From assembly GCF_002087085.1 (NCBI RefSeq), contig NZ_MWQY01000012.1, forward strand, positions 1 through 64,000: a stretch of 64,000 bases of DNA. The letters are read 5' to 3'. Position numbers and translations under genes: made by a program. A model generated the notes under the pieces. That model was not told where the DNA came from. It did no database searches and worked only from the letters and a program-made list of their open reading frames with translations. Each line of letters begins with the position of its first letter. Positions within the stretch are counted from its first letter, which is position 1. Source of the DNA: Marispirochaeta aestuarii. GTDB taxonomy: Bacteria > Spirochaetota > Spirochaetia > JC444 > Marispirochaetaceae. Shown here one piece after another: positions 7,099 through 16,744 of the stretch.

Positions 7099-7994
7099 AC
7101 CGCTGCCTGCCTTGTTCGTTTTCCGGATCTTATCTTTGTCATGATCAGGGACAGAATTATCAGAAGGCCGGTTATCAGTTTAAGATCATTGGGGGTCATT
7201 TTGATGATGTAGCCGTAGTATCGCCCCAGAAACATGATTCCCTTGAACACCACCGAGCCGATTACCACCCGCAGCAGCAGGGGCCATATTTTATTCGAAC
7301 GGATAAAAAACTCCCCGATCATCACCGAGGCAAGGCCTGTTACCACGATTCCCTGACCCAGGTTGGCGTCTGCAAATCCCTGGTACTGGGCAGCCAGGGC
7401 TCCGGCTATGCCCACAAGACCGTTGGAGAGGCCCACACCGATTATCTTCATAAGTTCCGGGTTCACTCCCTGGGAAATAACCATCTGCTGGTTGTTTCCC
7501 ATGGCCCCCAGGGTAAGCCCCAGGTCGGTATGAAAAAAGAGGTCCAAGACAAGGATAATACCCCCCACAACGAACAGCAGAAAAAGGAGTACTCCGTATT
7601 CCGCAGGGATTCCAAGTCCCTCGCTCAAATCCTGGATAGCGCTGAAGGCGGTGGTCACCTGCAGAAGGGGCAGGTTGGCCCGGTTTCCCAGTACCCTGAT
7701 ATTCACGGAGTAGAGCATGGTCATGGTCAGGATTCCCGCCAGGAGATTCGGTACCTTCAGCTTGTTGTGGATAAGGGCGGTGACGATTCCCGCCAGGATT
7801 CCCCCCAGAAGGGCCAGCAGTATCGCGATCAGCACCGGTAGCCCGGCGGTAATGGCGGACGCCGCAATGGCCGCTCCAAAGGGAAAACTCCCGTCCACCG
7901 TCAGGTCCGGAAAATCAAGAATCCTGAAGGTAATAAATACCCCCAGGGCCAGTATGCCGTAAATCAATCCTTCGTGGAGAATACCTTCAATCAC
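7095..7994 (-). CDS. ABC transporter permease (COG4120-type)
   Basis: A 299-residue inner-membrane permease with eight or so hydrophobic segments and the branched-chain amino acid permease-like fold. The N-terminus is GILHEGLIYGILALGVFITF, followed by repeated Leu/Ile/Gly-rich helices and a basic C-terminus. It forms the transmembrane channel of the importer whose binding protein and ATPase are encoded on either side. A terminator-like hairpin separates it from the upstream binding-protein gene. Binding protein should therefore be made in excess over channel, a common arrangement in such operons. Confidence 0.88.
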   Translation of the reverse strand: MIEGILHEGLIYGILALGVFITFRILDFPDLTVDGSFPFGAAIAASAITAGLPVLIAILLALLGGILAGIVTALIHNKLKVPNLLAGILTMTMLYSVNIRVLGNRANLPLLQVTTAFSAIQDLSEGLGIPAEYGVLLFLLFVVGGIILVLDLFFHTDLGLTLGAMGNNQQMVISQGVNPELMKIIGVGLSNGLVGIAGALAAQYQGFADANLGQGIVVTGLASVMIGEFFIRSNKIWPLLLRVVIGSVVFKGIMFLGRYYGYIIKMTPNDLKLITGLLIILSLIMTKIRSGKRTRQAAV

Positions 7995-8045
7995 CTGTGT
8001 ATGCCTTCCTGTTCAATCATCCAGAGTATCTTCGCTGCAGGATAC

Positions 8046-8072
8046 AAAAGGTCCGCCGAAAGCGGACCTTTT
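8046..8072 (-). terminator. Hairpin between binding-protein and permease genes
   Basis: A perfect 11-bp stem (AAAAGGTCCGC / GCGGACCTTTT) with a CGAAA loop lies in the 137-bp gap. It is symmetrical, ending in T's on either strand, and probably terminates part of the transcripts coming from the binding-protein gene. Confidence 0.75.
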
Positions 8073-8131
8073 AATTATATCAGAGTATCTTTGATTAAAA
8101 ACCCTTTGAGGGGCTTAATTTTACCCCTGTT

Positions 8132-9133
8132 TCAGCGGCTTCGGGCTTCACCGTTTTCGATGATTACCGAGGCCCGGTCAATAATATCGGCAGGTACGGT
8201 AACGCCGATCTTCTTTGCCACATCCAGATTCAGGATCAGCTGATCCAGGTCTCCGGGATCCGACATGAACTGCGTGGGAATATTTGAAGGGTCTTCTCCC
8301 TCCAGAACTCTGGCTATCAGTCGGCCGGTTGCCCGTCCATGCCTGTAGTAATCGAATCCCAGGGCGGCGAAAACCTCATAATCAACTGCCGAAGTCGGGT
8401 CAGCTGACATAACGGGAATGTTCTTATCCAGAGCCGTCTGCACAACCGACTGCAGGGCGGAAAAGACGGTATTGTCGGTGCTCACATATATGGCATCGAC
8501 CCGGTTCAGGATGGCCTGGGTCGCCTGCTTTACTTCCGAGGAGTTGGTCACCGTGGATTCCACAAACTCTATACCCATGTCGGCGCACACATCCCTGGCG
8601 ATTCCCGCCAGCACAACGGCATTGGCTTCTCCGGTGGAGTAGACATGGCCGAGGCGCTCTACCTTCATAAGCCGGGTCAGCAGTTCGATCTGCTCCCGTA
8701 CCGGAGTCATGTCGGAGTAGCCGGTAATGTTGTCTCCGCCCTCATTCAGGGAGGTAACCAGCCCGGCACCCACGGGATCTGTCACCGCCGAGTAGATTAC
8801 CGGAAAATCGGTAATCGTCGATGCCAGGGCCTGGCTTGTGGGGGTCGCTATACCGACAGCGATATCCACTTTGTCGTTCTTGAACTTTATCGCGATTTGT
8901 TTTGCCGTGTTGGGGTCTCCATTGGCATTCTGCAGATCATAGCGGATGTCCGGGTAACCCAGCTCCGCCAGTTCGTCCTGAATTCCCTTCTCGATGGAAT
9001 CCAGAGCCGGATGGCTGACAATCTTCGAGATTCCGATGCTGATAGCGCCGTCATCGGCCTGTTCGGCACTGCCTTCGGCGAACAGACAGACTGCCGTCAA
9101 AGCCGCAAGCAGAATGCAGGTAATCTTTTTCAT
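8132..9133 (-). CDS. ABC transporter substrate-binding protein (COG2984-type)
   Basis: A 333-residue exported binding protein of the ABC_sub_bind family with two lobes. I place the start at the ATG at 9133, which has AGGAGA 8 nt upstream and begins the signal peptide MKKITCILLAALTAVCLFAEG; a longer frame to 9205 has no such support. The Cys in LTAVC could be a lipidation site under the relaxed spirochaete lipobox, otherwise cleavage follows CLFAEG. Recognisable family text includes AVTDPVGAGLV and YVSTDNTVFSAL. It delivers an unidentified small molecule to the permease encoded downstream. Confidence 0.85.
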   Translation of the reverse strand: MKKITCILLAALTAVCLFAEGSAEQADDGAISIGISKIVSHPALDSIEKGIQDELAELGYPDIRYDLQNANGDPNTAKQIAIKFKNDKVDIAVGIATPTSQALASTITDFPVIYSAVTDPVGAGLVTSLNEGGDNITGYSDMTPVREQIELLTRLMKVERLGHVYSTGEANAVVLAGIARDVCADMGIEFVESTVTNSSEVKQATQAILNRVDAIYVSTDNTVFSALQSVVQTALDKNIPVMSADPTSAVDYEVFAALGFDYYRHGRATGRLIARVLEGEDPSNIPTQFMSDPGDLDQLILNLDVAKKIGVTVPADIIDRASVIIENGEARSR

Positions 9134-9270
9134 AGTATTCTCCTGTTCCGGTTTTTCCTGTTCTAATGTTACTTTACATAGAAACACATTTACAATACGG
9201 CACAATCTGCCCTTCCGTCAAGTGCTTTCAGCTGGACTTTTCCCTTTTCCCGGGCTACTTTTCATATACC

Positions 9271-10074
9271 ATGACAATTTCACCAAAAGAACGTTCATTA
9301 AACAGAAAAATTCTCAAGCGACTCAAAGCCTATCCCCACAGCCTGGCGGAAATTCTGCTGGAAGACCCGGAGGTCCGGGCCATGCAGGAGTACGCCAATA
9401 CGGTATCGATAAAACGCCTCGGCTTCAACGATCACGGCCCGGTACACATGCGGGTAGTACTGATGAACGCCATTACCATGATGGAACTTCTGCGCGATGC
9501 GGGAATACCCACAAGTCTTGAGACCGAGGAGACCGGCGATTTTAACGACAGCCTGAGCGCCGTAATGCTGGCCTCCTTTCTGCACGACCTGGGCATGAGT
9601 ATCGGCCGGCAGGACCACGAGCTGCACAGCACCTACCTGGCCTATCCCATAATCGACCGCCTCCTGAAGGAGGTCTACCCCGATGATCTGCAGAAGCGGG
9701 TGGCCCTCCGATCCCTGGCAATCGAGGGCATCGTCGGGCACATGGCCCACCACACCATCCATTCCCTGGAGGCGGGGGTCATCCTGGTTGCCGACGGCTG
9801 CGATATGGAGCGGGGCAGGGCAAGGATACCCATGTTTCTGAACACCTCCCCCAAGGTGGGGGATATTCACAAATACTCCGCCAATTCAATTGAAAAGGTG
9901 ACCATCGAGGCCGGGAAGGAACTTCCCGTCAGGATTCAGGTGGACATGTCCACGGAGGTGGGATTCTTTCAGGTTGAGGAGGTGCTCCTGACCAAGATCG
10001 CCAGGAGCACCATGAAACCCTATATAGAACTCTTTGCCGGGGTAATCGGCGGAGAGCTTAAACGCTACCTTTAG
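9271..10074 (+). CDS. HD-domain phosphohydrolase-like protein
   Basis: A 267-residue soluble protein with an HD metal-binding core: [11 protein letters not shown] (first His), then [17 protein letters not shown] (HD pair), then IVGHMAHHT and VADGCDME (final Asp). This spacing is typical of HD phosphohydrolases that act on nucleotides or phosphoesters. The substrate is not known. I chose the ATG at 9271, at the beginning of the conserved-looking helical part; an ATG-like start at 9166 would add 35 residues without similarity. It is divergent from the ABC operon, and its stop codon overlaps the aspS stop, read on the opposite strand, at 10071-10074. Confidence 0.8.
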   Translation: MTISPKERSLNRKILKRLKAYPHSLAEILLEDPEVRAMQEYANTVSIKRLGFNDHGPVHMRVVLMNAITMMELLRDAGIPTSLETEETGDFNDSLSAVMLASFLHDLGMSIGRQDHELHSTYLAYPIIDRLLKEVYPDDLQKRVALRSLAIEGIVGHMAHHTIHSLEAGVILVADGCDMERGRARIPMFLNTSPKVGDIHKYSANSIEKVTIEAGKELPVRIQVDMSTEVGFFQVEEVLLTKIARSTMKPYIELFAGVIGGELKRYL

Positions 10075-11849
10075 AGCTCTTCATCGGGCAGTTCCACCCG
10101 GATGTGGAGCTCCTCCAGCTGTTTCTCCGAGACTTCCCGGGGGGAACCCATCATCGGTTCCTGGGCCTTCTGGTTCATCGGAAAAGCCACGATCTCCCGC
10201 AGGTTCTCAACATTCGCCAGCAGCATTATGATACGGTCCAGCCCGGGGGCGATTCCCCCGTGGGGGGGTGCACCGTAACGGAAGGCGTTGATCATCCCCG
10301 CAAACTGGGAGTCAACCTCTTCCCGGGTGTAGCCTCCGATCTCGAAGGCCCGGTACATCACTTCGGGCTGATGGTTCCTGATTGCTCCTGAAGAGAGCTC
10401 CTCTCCGTTGCAGACCAGGTCGTACTGGAAGGCCAGGACCTCCAGGGGATCCTTTTCGTTCAGCGCCTCGAGGCCTCCCTGGGGCATGGAAAAGGGATTG
10501 TGGCTGAACTCGATTTTCCCGGTGTGTTCGTCCCGCTCGTACATGGGGTAATCGACGATCCAGCAGAAGCGGAAGCTGTTCTTTTCAAGCAGGTCCAGGT
10601 CCCTGCCCAGTTTGTTGCGTACCTGTCCGGCGATGGCGGCGGCGCTTCTGCTCTGGTCGCAGACAAAGAAAACCACGTCCCCGTCGCTCACGTCGCAGGC
10701 ATCGGCAATGGCCTTTATCCTCTCCTCGGAGAGAAACTTGGCGATGGGGCTCTTGACCTCACCGTCGGTCCAGGTAATATAGGCCAGTCCCTTGGAACCT
10801 ACGGACTGGGCATACTCGATGAGTTTGTCAAAGAAGGAGCGGGGCTGCCCGGCAATACCCTTGACCGGCAGAGCCCGTACCACCGCACCGGAGGCGATAG
10901 CCCCGGCGAAAGCCTTGAAATCCGAGCCCTTGAAGGCTTCGGTCACATCCCGGATAACGATGGGGTTCCGCAGGTCCGGTTTGTCCGAACCGTACTTCAG
11001 CATTGCTTCGGCGTAGGGAATCCTCTCAAAAGGCGCGGACGAGATTTTCCAGTCCGAGAACTCGCTGAAAAGCCCGGTCATCAGCTCTTCGATTACGGCA
11101 AAGACCTCATCCTGTTCGACAAAGGACATCTCCATGTCGATCTGATAGAACTCTCCGGGGCTGCGATTGGCCCGGGCGTCCTCGTCGCGAAAGCAGGGGG
11201 CTATCTGAAAGTAGCGGTCAAAACCGGCCACCATCATAAGCTGCTTGTACTGCTGCGGCGCCTGGGGCAGGGCATAGAACTGACCGGGATGCAGCCGGGA
11301 AGGAACCAGGAAGTCCCGGGCGCCTTCGGGGCTGGAAGCGGTCAGAATCGGCGTCTGGAACTCGGTAAACCTGAGGGCCTCCATGCGGCGTCGTACCGAA
11401 GAGATAACCTTTGAACGCATCAGGATGTTCCTGTGGATAGTCTCCCGCCGCAGATCCAGGTAGCGGTAGGTCAGACGCAGCTCCTCGGGCTCCTTGTCTT
11501 CGGGGAAAACCTGGAAGGGCAGGGGACTGCACTTTCCCAGAATCTCGTAGTTCTTTATCTCTACCTCGATCTCTCCGGTCTCGATCTTCGGATTCACCGT
11601 TTCCGGGTCCCGGCGCTTGACCGTTCCCGTCACACGGATGCAGTTTTCCTTCTGCAGATGGGCGACTTCGTATTTGAAACCCGATTCGGGGTAGCTGACC
11701 AGCTGGGTAATCCCGTAATTGTCCCGCAGGTCGATAAAGAGGACTCCCCCATGGTCCCGATGGTTATTAATCCACCCGGAAAGGGTCACCTCCTGCCCGA
11801 CATGGGACTCCCGTAATTCATTCAAGCGGTGAGTGCGGTACATACTCAT
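10071..11849 (-). CDS. aspS: Aspartyl-tRNA synthetase
   Basis: A 592-residue bacterial-type class II synthetase that charges tRNA with aspartate. It has the N-terminal OB-fold anticodon-binding domain ([23 protein letters not shown]). The catalytic core has motif 2 [17 protein letters not shown], the bacterial GAD insert, and motif 3 [10 protein letters not shown] near the end. It is encoded just downstream of gatCAB on the same strand. With the GatCAB amidotransferase present it may be non-discriminating and also supply Asp-tRNA(Asn), an inference from context. Length and motifs are normal. Confidence 0.97.
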   Translation of the reverse strand: MSMYRTHRLNELRESHVGQEVTLSGWINNHRDHGGVLFIDLRDNYGITQLVSYPESGFKYEVAHLQKENCIRVTGTVKRRDPETVNPKIETGEIEVEIKNYEILGKCSPLPFQVFPEDKEPEELRLTYRYLDLRRETIHRNILMRSKVISSVRRRMEALRFTEFQTPILTASSPEGARDFLVPSRLHPGQFYALPQAPQQYKQLMMVAGFDRYFQIAPCFRDEDARANRSPGEFYQIDMEMSFVEQDEVFAVIEELMTGLFSEFSDWKISSAPFERIPYAEAMLKYGSDKPDLRNPIVIRDVTEAFKGSDFKAFAGAIASGAVVRALPVKGIAGQPRSFFDKLIEYAQSVGSKGLAYITWTDGEVKSPIAKFLSEERIKAIADACDVSDGDVVFFVCDQSRSAAAIAGQVRNKLGRDLDLLEKNSFRFCWIVDYPMYERDEHTGKIEFSHNPFSMPQGGLEALNEKDPLEVLAFQYDLVCNGEELSSGAIRNHQPEVMYRAFEIGGYTREEVDSQFAGMINAFRYGAPPHGGIAPGLDRIIMLLANVENLREIVAFPMNQKAQEPMMGSPREVSEKQLEELHIRVELPDEEL

Positions 11850-11942
11850 GTTTTACCCCGTTGTAGTGTGAAAAAACTGGAAAAAGTTTCCTGATATTAT
11901 CAGATTTAAAACTATCGTTGCAATAAAGCCTCAAGACCCTTT

Positions 11943-13367
11943 TTAAAGACCGAAGCGGTCGCGGATCAGGGCCTGCACCGCCTGGGGGTCCGCCTTGCCG
12001 CCTGAAGCACGCATGATCTGACCCACAAAAAAGCCGATGGGCTTCATGTCGCCGTTTTTCAGCTGCTCCACCGCCTGGGGGTTTTCCGCGGCAATTTTGT
12101 CCACAAGGGCCGCAAGCTCCTCGGAATTGTCCTCCTGCTCGAGGCCACGCTCGGCGACGATGCTCTCAGGGTCCCGGTCCTCTTCCAGCACCGCCTCCAG
12201 AACCTCCCGTGCCCCGTTGCGGTTGATCCGGTTCTCATCCACAAGGCGGATAAGCGTCGCAAGGCGTTCGGGACTCAGGCTGCTCGAGGCGATCTCCTCC
12301 TCCCGCCTCTTCAGGTATTTCTGCACGTCTCCGGTAATCCAGGCGGCGGCGTTCTGAGGCTCCGATCCCAGGGCGACAACGGCTTCAAAATAATCAGCCG
12401 TGCTTTTTTCCTCCGTCAGGAGTTCAGCCTGAACCGCCTTGAGCCCCAGTTCCTCGACAAAGCGGGTCCGCCGCGCCAGGGGCAGTTCAGTCATGGCCCC
12501 GTCCACCCGGGACAGAAAAGCCTCGTCCGGCCGGAAAGGGGGCAGGTCGGGTTCGGGAAAATAACGGTAATCGTGGGCGCTCTCCTTGGACCGCATGGAT
12601 TCGGTCCTGGCCGACGCTTCGTCCCAGAGACGGGTCTCCTGTACGACCTTCTCGCCTCGTTCAAGGAGTTTCTTCTGTCGGCGGATCTCGTGATTCAGCG
12701 CCAGGCGCAGGAACTTCGAGGAGTTGACGTTCTTGATCTCCGTTTTGGTCCCCAGTCCCTTTCCCGTCAGGTTCACGGAGATGTTTCCGTCGCAGCGCAG
12801 GGAACCTTCTTCCATGTTGCCGTCGCAGACCCCCAGGTAGCGTACCAGGCTGCGGAACTGCTGCAGAAAGGCTTCGGCATCCTCTCCGGTCGTCAGGTCC
12901 GGTTCGGTAACGATTTCCAGCAGGGCGGTTCCGGCGCGGTTGTAATCCAGGAGGCTCCCTGAAGCGGAGTGGATCATCTTGCCGGCATCCTCTTCCAGGT
13001 GAATGTCGTGTATCCTGACCCGTTTTACCTGGCCTTCCACATCGATATCGAACCAGCCGCCGGTCCCCACGGGGGAATGGAACTGGGATATCTGGTAGTT
13101 CTTTGTCATGTCGGGGTAAAAGTAGTTCTTTCGGTCGAAGATTGCAGATTCTGCCGGTGTGCAGTTCAGGGCCTTCCCCACCAGATAGGACATGAACATG
13201 GCCTCTTCGTTCAGGGCCGGCAGAACCCCGGGGTAGCCCATACAGACGGGACAGACATTGGTGTTCGGTTCGTCTCCAAAACGGGAGGCGCAATCGCAAA
13301 AAACCTTGCTTGCAGTAAGCAGATGTATATGAATCTCAAGACCGATAAAGGATTGATACTTGCTCAT
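11943..13367 (-). CDS. gatB: Aspartyl/glutamyl-tRNA amidotransferase subunit B
   Basis: A 474-residue GatB, the tRNA-binding kinase subunit of GatCAB, which converts mischarged Asp-tRNA(Asn) or Glu-tRNA(Gln) to the amide form. It starts with the family hallmark FIGLEIHIHL and has the zinc cysteines (CDCASRF, CPVCMGYPG), the kinase loop RKNYFYPDMTKNYQISQF, and the C-terminal YqeY-like helical domain. Its ATG overlaps the gatA stop by 4 nt, so subunits A and B are translationally coupled. Confidence 0.97.
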   Translation of the reverse strand: MSKYQSFIGLEIHIHLLTASKVFCDCASRFGDEPNTNVCPVCMGYPGVLPALNEEAMFMSYLVGKALNCTPAESAIFDRKNYFYPDMTKNYQISQFHSPVGTGGWFDIDVEGQVKRVRIHDIHLEEDAGKMIHSASGSLLDYNRAGTALLEIVTEPDLTTGEDAEAFLQQFRSLVRYLGVCDGNMEEGSLRCDGNISVNLTGKGLGTKTEIKNVNSSKFLRLALNHEIRRQKKLLERGEKVVQETRLWDEASARTESMRSKESAHDYRYFPEPDLPPFRPDEAFLSRVDGAMTELPLARRTRFVEELGLKAVQAELLTEEKSTADYFEAVVALGSEPQNAAAWITGDVQKYLKRREEEIASSSLSPERLATLIRLVDENRINRNGAREVLEAVLEEDRDPESIVAERGLEQEDNSEELAALVDKIAAENPQAVEQLKNGDMKPIGFFVGQIMRASGGKADPQAVQALIRDRFGL

Positions 13368-14752
13368 GAGGGCTCCTTGAATCCCGGGCAGCGCGCCGGT
13401 TCATACACGGAAAGGAACTCCCGGGCGGCGGAAAAGAGCCGTTCTTCGCAGAAGGCCGGGGCGAGAAGCTGCATGCCCACCGGAACATTACCGTCCATCC
13501 CGGCCGGAATACTGAGCCCGGGAATCCCCGCCAGGTTGGCCGCGGCGGTAAACTTGTCCGCCAGTTTCTGCTGGAAGGCATCCATTCCCGACTCACCGTG
13601 GGGAAAAGCGGCCACCGGAAAGGTGGGCATAAGGAGCATCTCCGCTCCCTGGAAAACTTTGGAAAACTCGTCGCCTATCAATGTACGGATCCGCTGGGCC
13701 CGGCCGTAGTACTGGTCCTGAAAACCCGAACGAAGCACATAGGTTCCCAGGAGTATCCTGAGCTTGACCTCGTGTCCGAACCCCTCGCTCCGGGTGTTTC
13801 GCACCATATCGGCGTGGTCCTCCCCTTCTGCCCGGTAGCCGTAGCGTATACCGGTGTAGCGGGCCAGGTTCGCCGAGGCTTCGGCGGTGGCGATGGTATA
13901 GTAGGCGGGGACCACGTAGTCCAGGGTCTTCAGCCTGACCGGGACAATCTCCCAGCCGATCTCCCTGAATCCTTCCAGGGATTTGCGATAAACCGCATCC
14001 ACTCCGGGACTCAGGTCCGAAAGATCCTCCAGAACTGCAATTCGGCGGGATGAAGATTCCCCCGACCGGTCCTCCCAGGGAACGCTGGTCTGATCTTTGG
14101 GGTCCTCCCCTTTTATCGAGTCAAAAACCTGGCGGCAGGTATCTACGTCTCCGGCCAGGATCCCGATGCTCTCCAGGGAGGATGCATAGGCCACAAGGCC
14201 GTAGCGGGAAACCGCACCGTAGGTGGGTTTGAGTCCGTAGACCCCGCAGAAGGAGGCGGGCTGCCGCACCGATCCGCCGGTGTCGCTGCCCAGGGCAAAG
14301 GGCACCAGCCCAGCGGCCACCGCCGCAGCCGAACCACCGGAGGAGCCGCCGGGAACCCTCGCCGGGTCCCAGGGATTGGAACTTGCCCCGTGTACTGAGT
14401 TCTCGCAGGAGGAACCCATGCCGAACTCATCCAGGTTGCACTTTCCGTAGACCCGGGCGCCGGTGGCTTCCAGCCGTTCCACCGCGGTGGCGGTATATGG
14501 CGAGATAAACCCCTCCAGTATCTTTGACCCGCAGCTCAAACCGAGGCCTTTAACAGCGATATTGTCCTTGACCCCGTAGGGAACCCCCGCCAGGGCCCCC
14601 TCCCCGTTTCCGGGCCGGGGATCTATCTGAACAAAGGAATTGATCTTCTTTTCCCATTCGTCAACGTAGCTTCGGTGAGCCGCTGCCCGGCGGGGATCGT
14701 CCAGCATGCCGCGCCAGGAAGCCGGTATTGCGTTTGTTCGTGTGTTTTTCAT
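13364..14752 (-). CDS. gatA: Aspartyl/glutamyl-tRNA amidotransferase subunit A
   Basis: A 462-residue amidase-signature enzyme that releases ammonia from glutamine for GatB. The catalytic Ser-cisSer-Lys set is present: VPYGVKDNI (Lys), PGGSSGGSAAAVAAG with the linker serine, and GSDTGGSVRQPASFCG with the nucleophile. It lies between gatC and gatB in the usual C-A-B order. Length is slightly under the common 480-490 residues, with no missing motif. Confidence 0.96.
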   Translation of the reverse strand: MKNTRTNAIPASWRGMLDDPRRAAAHRSYVDEWEKKINSFVQIDPRPGNGEGALAGVPYGVKDNIAVKGLGLSCGSKILEGFISPYTATAVERLEATGARVYGKCNLDEFGMGSSCENSVHGASSNPWDPARVPGGSSGGSAAAVAAGLVPFALGSDTGGSVRQPASFCGVYGLKPTYGAVSRYGLVAYASSLESIGILAGDVDTCRQVFDSIKGEDPKDQTSVPWEDRSGESSSRRIAVLEDLSDLSPGVDAVYRKSLEGFREIGWEIVPVRLKTLDYVVPAYYTIATAEASANLARYTGIRYGYRAEGEDHADMVRNTRSEGFGHEVKLRILLGTYVLRSGFQDQYYGRAQRIRTLIGDEFSKVFQGAEMLLMPTFPVAAFPHGESGMDAFQQKLADKFTAAANLAGIPGLSIPAGMDGNVPVGMQLLAPAFCEERLFSAAREFLSVYEPARCPGFKEPS

Positions 14753-14767
14753 ACCCTGATCCCGTCC

Positions 14768-15049
14768 TTATCCGAGGACCTTGGGAATCCGGAAGAAACG
14801 TTCCTGCCGGTCCGGACTGTTGGACAGGATCCCTTCCGAGAGGTCCCCGGTTCGAGCCTGATCCGGACGGGTCCGGTTGCCCCGGAGTCCCACGTGGGTG
14901 GTAGCTTCAATACCTTCCACGTCGATGCCCTTCATCAATTCAAAATATTCCAGAATGCGGCCGACCTCATCCTCGAAGGCTGCCCGTTCATCCCCGGACA
15001 GATTCAGGTTTGCCAGTTCGGCGGTAACGTCGAGTTCTTTTTCTTCCAT
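14768..15049 (-). CDS. gatC: Aspartyl/glutamyl-tRNA amidotransferase subunit C
   Basis: A 93-residue GatC, the small subunit that wraps around GatA and stabilises the GatCAB complex. The N-terminal helix DVTAELANLNLSGDER matches the family pattern, and the C-terminal part ends in a proline- and arginine-rich tail. I chose the ATG at 15049; a GTG at 15061 would add four residues, and neither has a strong ribosome site. It is the first gene of the gatCAB-aspS series. Confidence 0.88.
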   Translation of the reverse strand: MEEKELDVTAELANLNLSGDERAAFEDEVGRILEYFELMKGIDVEGIEATTHVGLRGNRTRPDQARTGDLSEGILSNSPDRQERFFRIPKVLG

Positions 15050-15172
15050 GATTGGAGCCACTCTACCGGAGTATTCTTCCCTCTGTCAATACAAGAAGCT
15101 AACTGTTTACACGACAACGGATTAAATAGTTTTCGCCGCCCATCGAAACTCTCTCCCGGTGGTCCGACCGAT

Positions 15173-15201
15173 TTGACTTTTTATCCGCAATACTGTATTC
15201 T
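15173..15201 (+). promoter_or_regulatory. Sigma70-type promoter for the 15.3-18.3 kb operon
   Basis: TTGACT at 15173-15178 and TATTCT at 15196-15201 are separated by 17 nt. The site lies about 100 nt before the GTG start of the glycoside-hydrolase-like gene. A TATAAT nearer the gene lacks a matching -35 element. Confidence 0.5.
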
Positions 15202-15307
15202 TAAAACTTATCCTGCAACATAACCTTTTATCGACTATAAAAATACACAGAACGGTTTTAGTGTATTATAATTGTCGTGTATACCCCGATACGGGTAAGG
15301 AGTATTC

Positions 15308-16732
15308 GTGGTCAAGACGGGCTTTCCCACTATTCACTTCTATGACCAAGATTTTGTAGATCTTTACGATCGGACCTGGGCCTGGCTCGAAGACTTCTGG
15401 GCCAGGGGGACGAAAAAAAACGGCCTTGAATCACGCTTTTTCTGTTATCCCTCCAGTGAGACGGTAAACCAGTTCGACGCCTGCCTCTCCACCTTCTTTC
15501 TGGTCTACAGCAACAAGGTGTACCCGGCGTCTCCCTCGCTGGATAACTTCTATGCCAAGCAGGAGGAATCCGGAGCCATCCGCGGGGAATACAATATCGC
15601 CAGCGGTAAAGCGGTTCTCACAGACGAGAACCCCGAAGGTGCCGCTCCGCCCCTTTTTTCCTACGCCGAGTACAACCTCTATCATAAAGAGGGAAACAAG
15701 AAGCGCCTGAAAGAGGTCATGCCGATCCTGGAAAAGTACTTCGACTGGCTGGAGACAACCTTCAAGGACGATACAGGGATGTACAGCGTACCCTTCGCGG
15801 CCCTCTACATGCCCAACGCTCCCCGGACACAGGCCAAATACCCGGTGGATTTCAATACCCAGCAGGCCATCAACGCCCTCTATATGTCCGCCATCGGAGA
15901 CGTATTGAACGACAAGGAGATGAGCTTCAAATACAAGAGGCACTATTTCTCCCTGAAAACCCGCATAAACTCCCAGATGTGGGACAGCGAAACCGGCTTC
16001 TATCATGATCTGGACGAGAACCAGCAGCGCCTTCCCCAGAAGACCATCGCCGGATTCTGGCCCCTCCTGGCGGAGATTCCCAACGAAGACCGGGCCAACA
16101 GCATGATAGACCACCTGAAGAATCCCAGTACCTTCGGCCTGGAAAACCCCTTTCCGACCCTTTCGGCGGATGATCCCGATTTCTCCGAGGAGGGTGAGGG
16201 CTGCCGCGGATCGGTGGTGCCGGCTTTTACCTTTATGGTCGTCAAAGGACTGGAAAAATTCGCCCGCTACGAGCTGGCCCGGGAATGCGCCATCCGTCAC
16301 CTCTACTATATGCTGGACACCCTGCATCCCGAAGGCAAGGAGAAGGGCAACATCTACGAGGCCTATGCACCCCGGCGGGACGGACCGGCCAAATGGACAG
16401 GGAACCCCGACTACCCCCGGCCGCTCTACCTGGCGTATGCCGCCCTCTCGGCAGTGACCCTGATGATCGAAAACATCATCGGTCTGTACATAAGCCTGCC
16501 CCGCAAGACCGTGGACTGGATAATCCCGACCCTGGAGATCATGGGTATAGAGGGACTCTCCCTGAAGCGGAACATGATCACCATCCTCAGCAACAAGAGC
16601 GGACGGGGCTGGGAAATCAGGCTGGAATCGGAAAAGCTCTACTACTTTACCATTAATATCCTGAGCGAGCGCAAAAAGAAGACCCTGCCCATCCCCTCGG
16701 GCAAGTGCTCCATGCTGATCGATAAGCTGTAG
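15308..16732 (+). CDS. Glycoside hydrolase-like (alpha/alpha)6 barrel protein
   Basis: A 474-residue protein resembling GH63/GH37-type or MGH1-like glycosidases. The family text includes DQDFVDLYDRTWAWLEDFW at the start, helices with QMWDSETGFYHDLDE and KTIAGFWPLLAEIP, and NIYEAYAP near the C-terminus, where acidic catalytic residues would sit. A 60-residue C-terminal beta-like tail follows (SNKSGRGWEIRLESEKLYYF). No signal peptide is present, so it should act in the cytoplasm on an imported or stored saccharide, not identified. The GTG start is supported by AAGGAG 7 nt upstream. It leads an operon with a TerB-DnaJ protein and a Mut7-C protein. Confidence 0.75.
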   Translation: MVKTGFPTIHFYDQDFVDLYDRTWAWLEDFWARGTKKNGLESRFFCYPSSETVNQFDACLSTFFLVYSNKVYPASPSLDNFYAKQEESGAIRGEYNIASGKAVLTDENPEGAAPPLFSYAEYNLYHKEGNKKRLKEVMPILEKYFDWLETTFKDDTGMYSVPFAALYMPNAPRTQAKYPVDFNTQQAINALYMSAIGDVLNDKEMSFKYKRHYFSLKTRINSQMWDSETGFYHDLDENQQRLPQKTIAGFWPLLAEIPNEDRANSMIDHLKNPSTFGLENPFPTLSADDPDFSEEGEGCRGSVVPAFTFMVVKGLEKFARYELARECAIRHLYYMLDTLHPEGKEKGNIYEAYAPRRDGPAKWTGNPDYPRPLYLAYAALSAVTLMIENIIGLYISLPRKTVDWIIPTLEIMGIEGLSLKRNMITILSNKSGRGWEIRLESEKLYYFTINILSERKKKTLPIPSGKCSMLIDKL

Positions 16733-16744
16733 GGGTAAAAGGGC

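Noticed and set aside
9166-9270. N-terminal extension of the HD-domain protein
   Set aside because: The 35 extra residues show no domain similarity and overlap the divergent promoter region.
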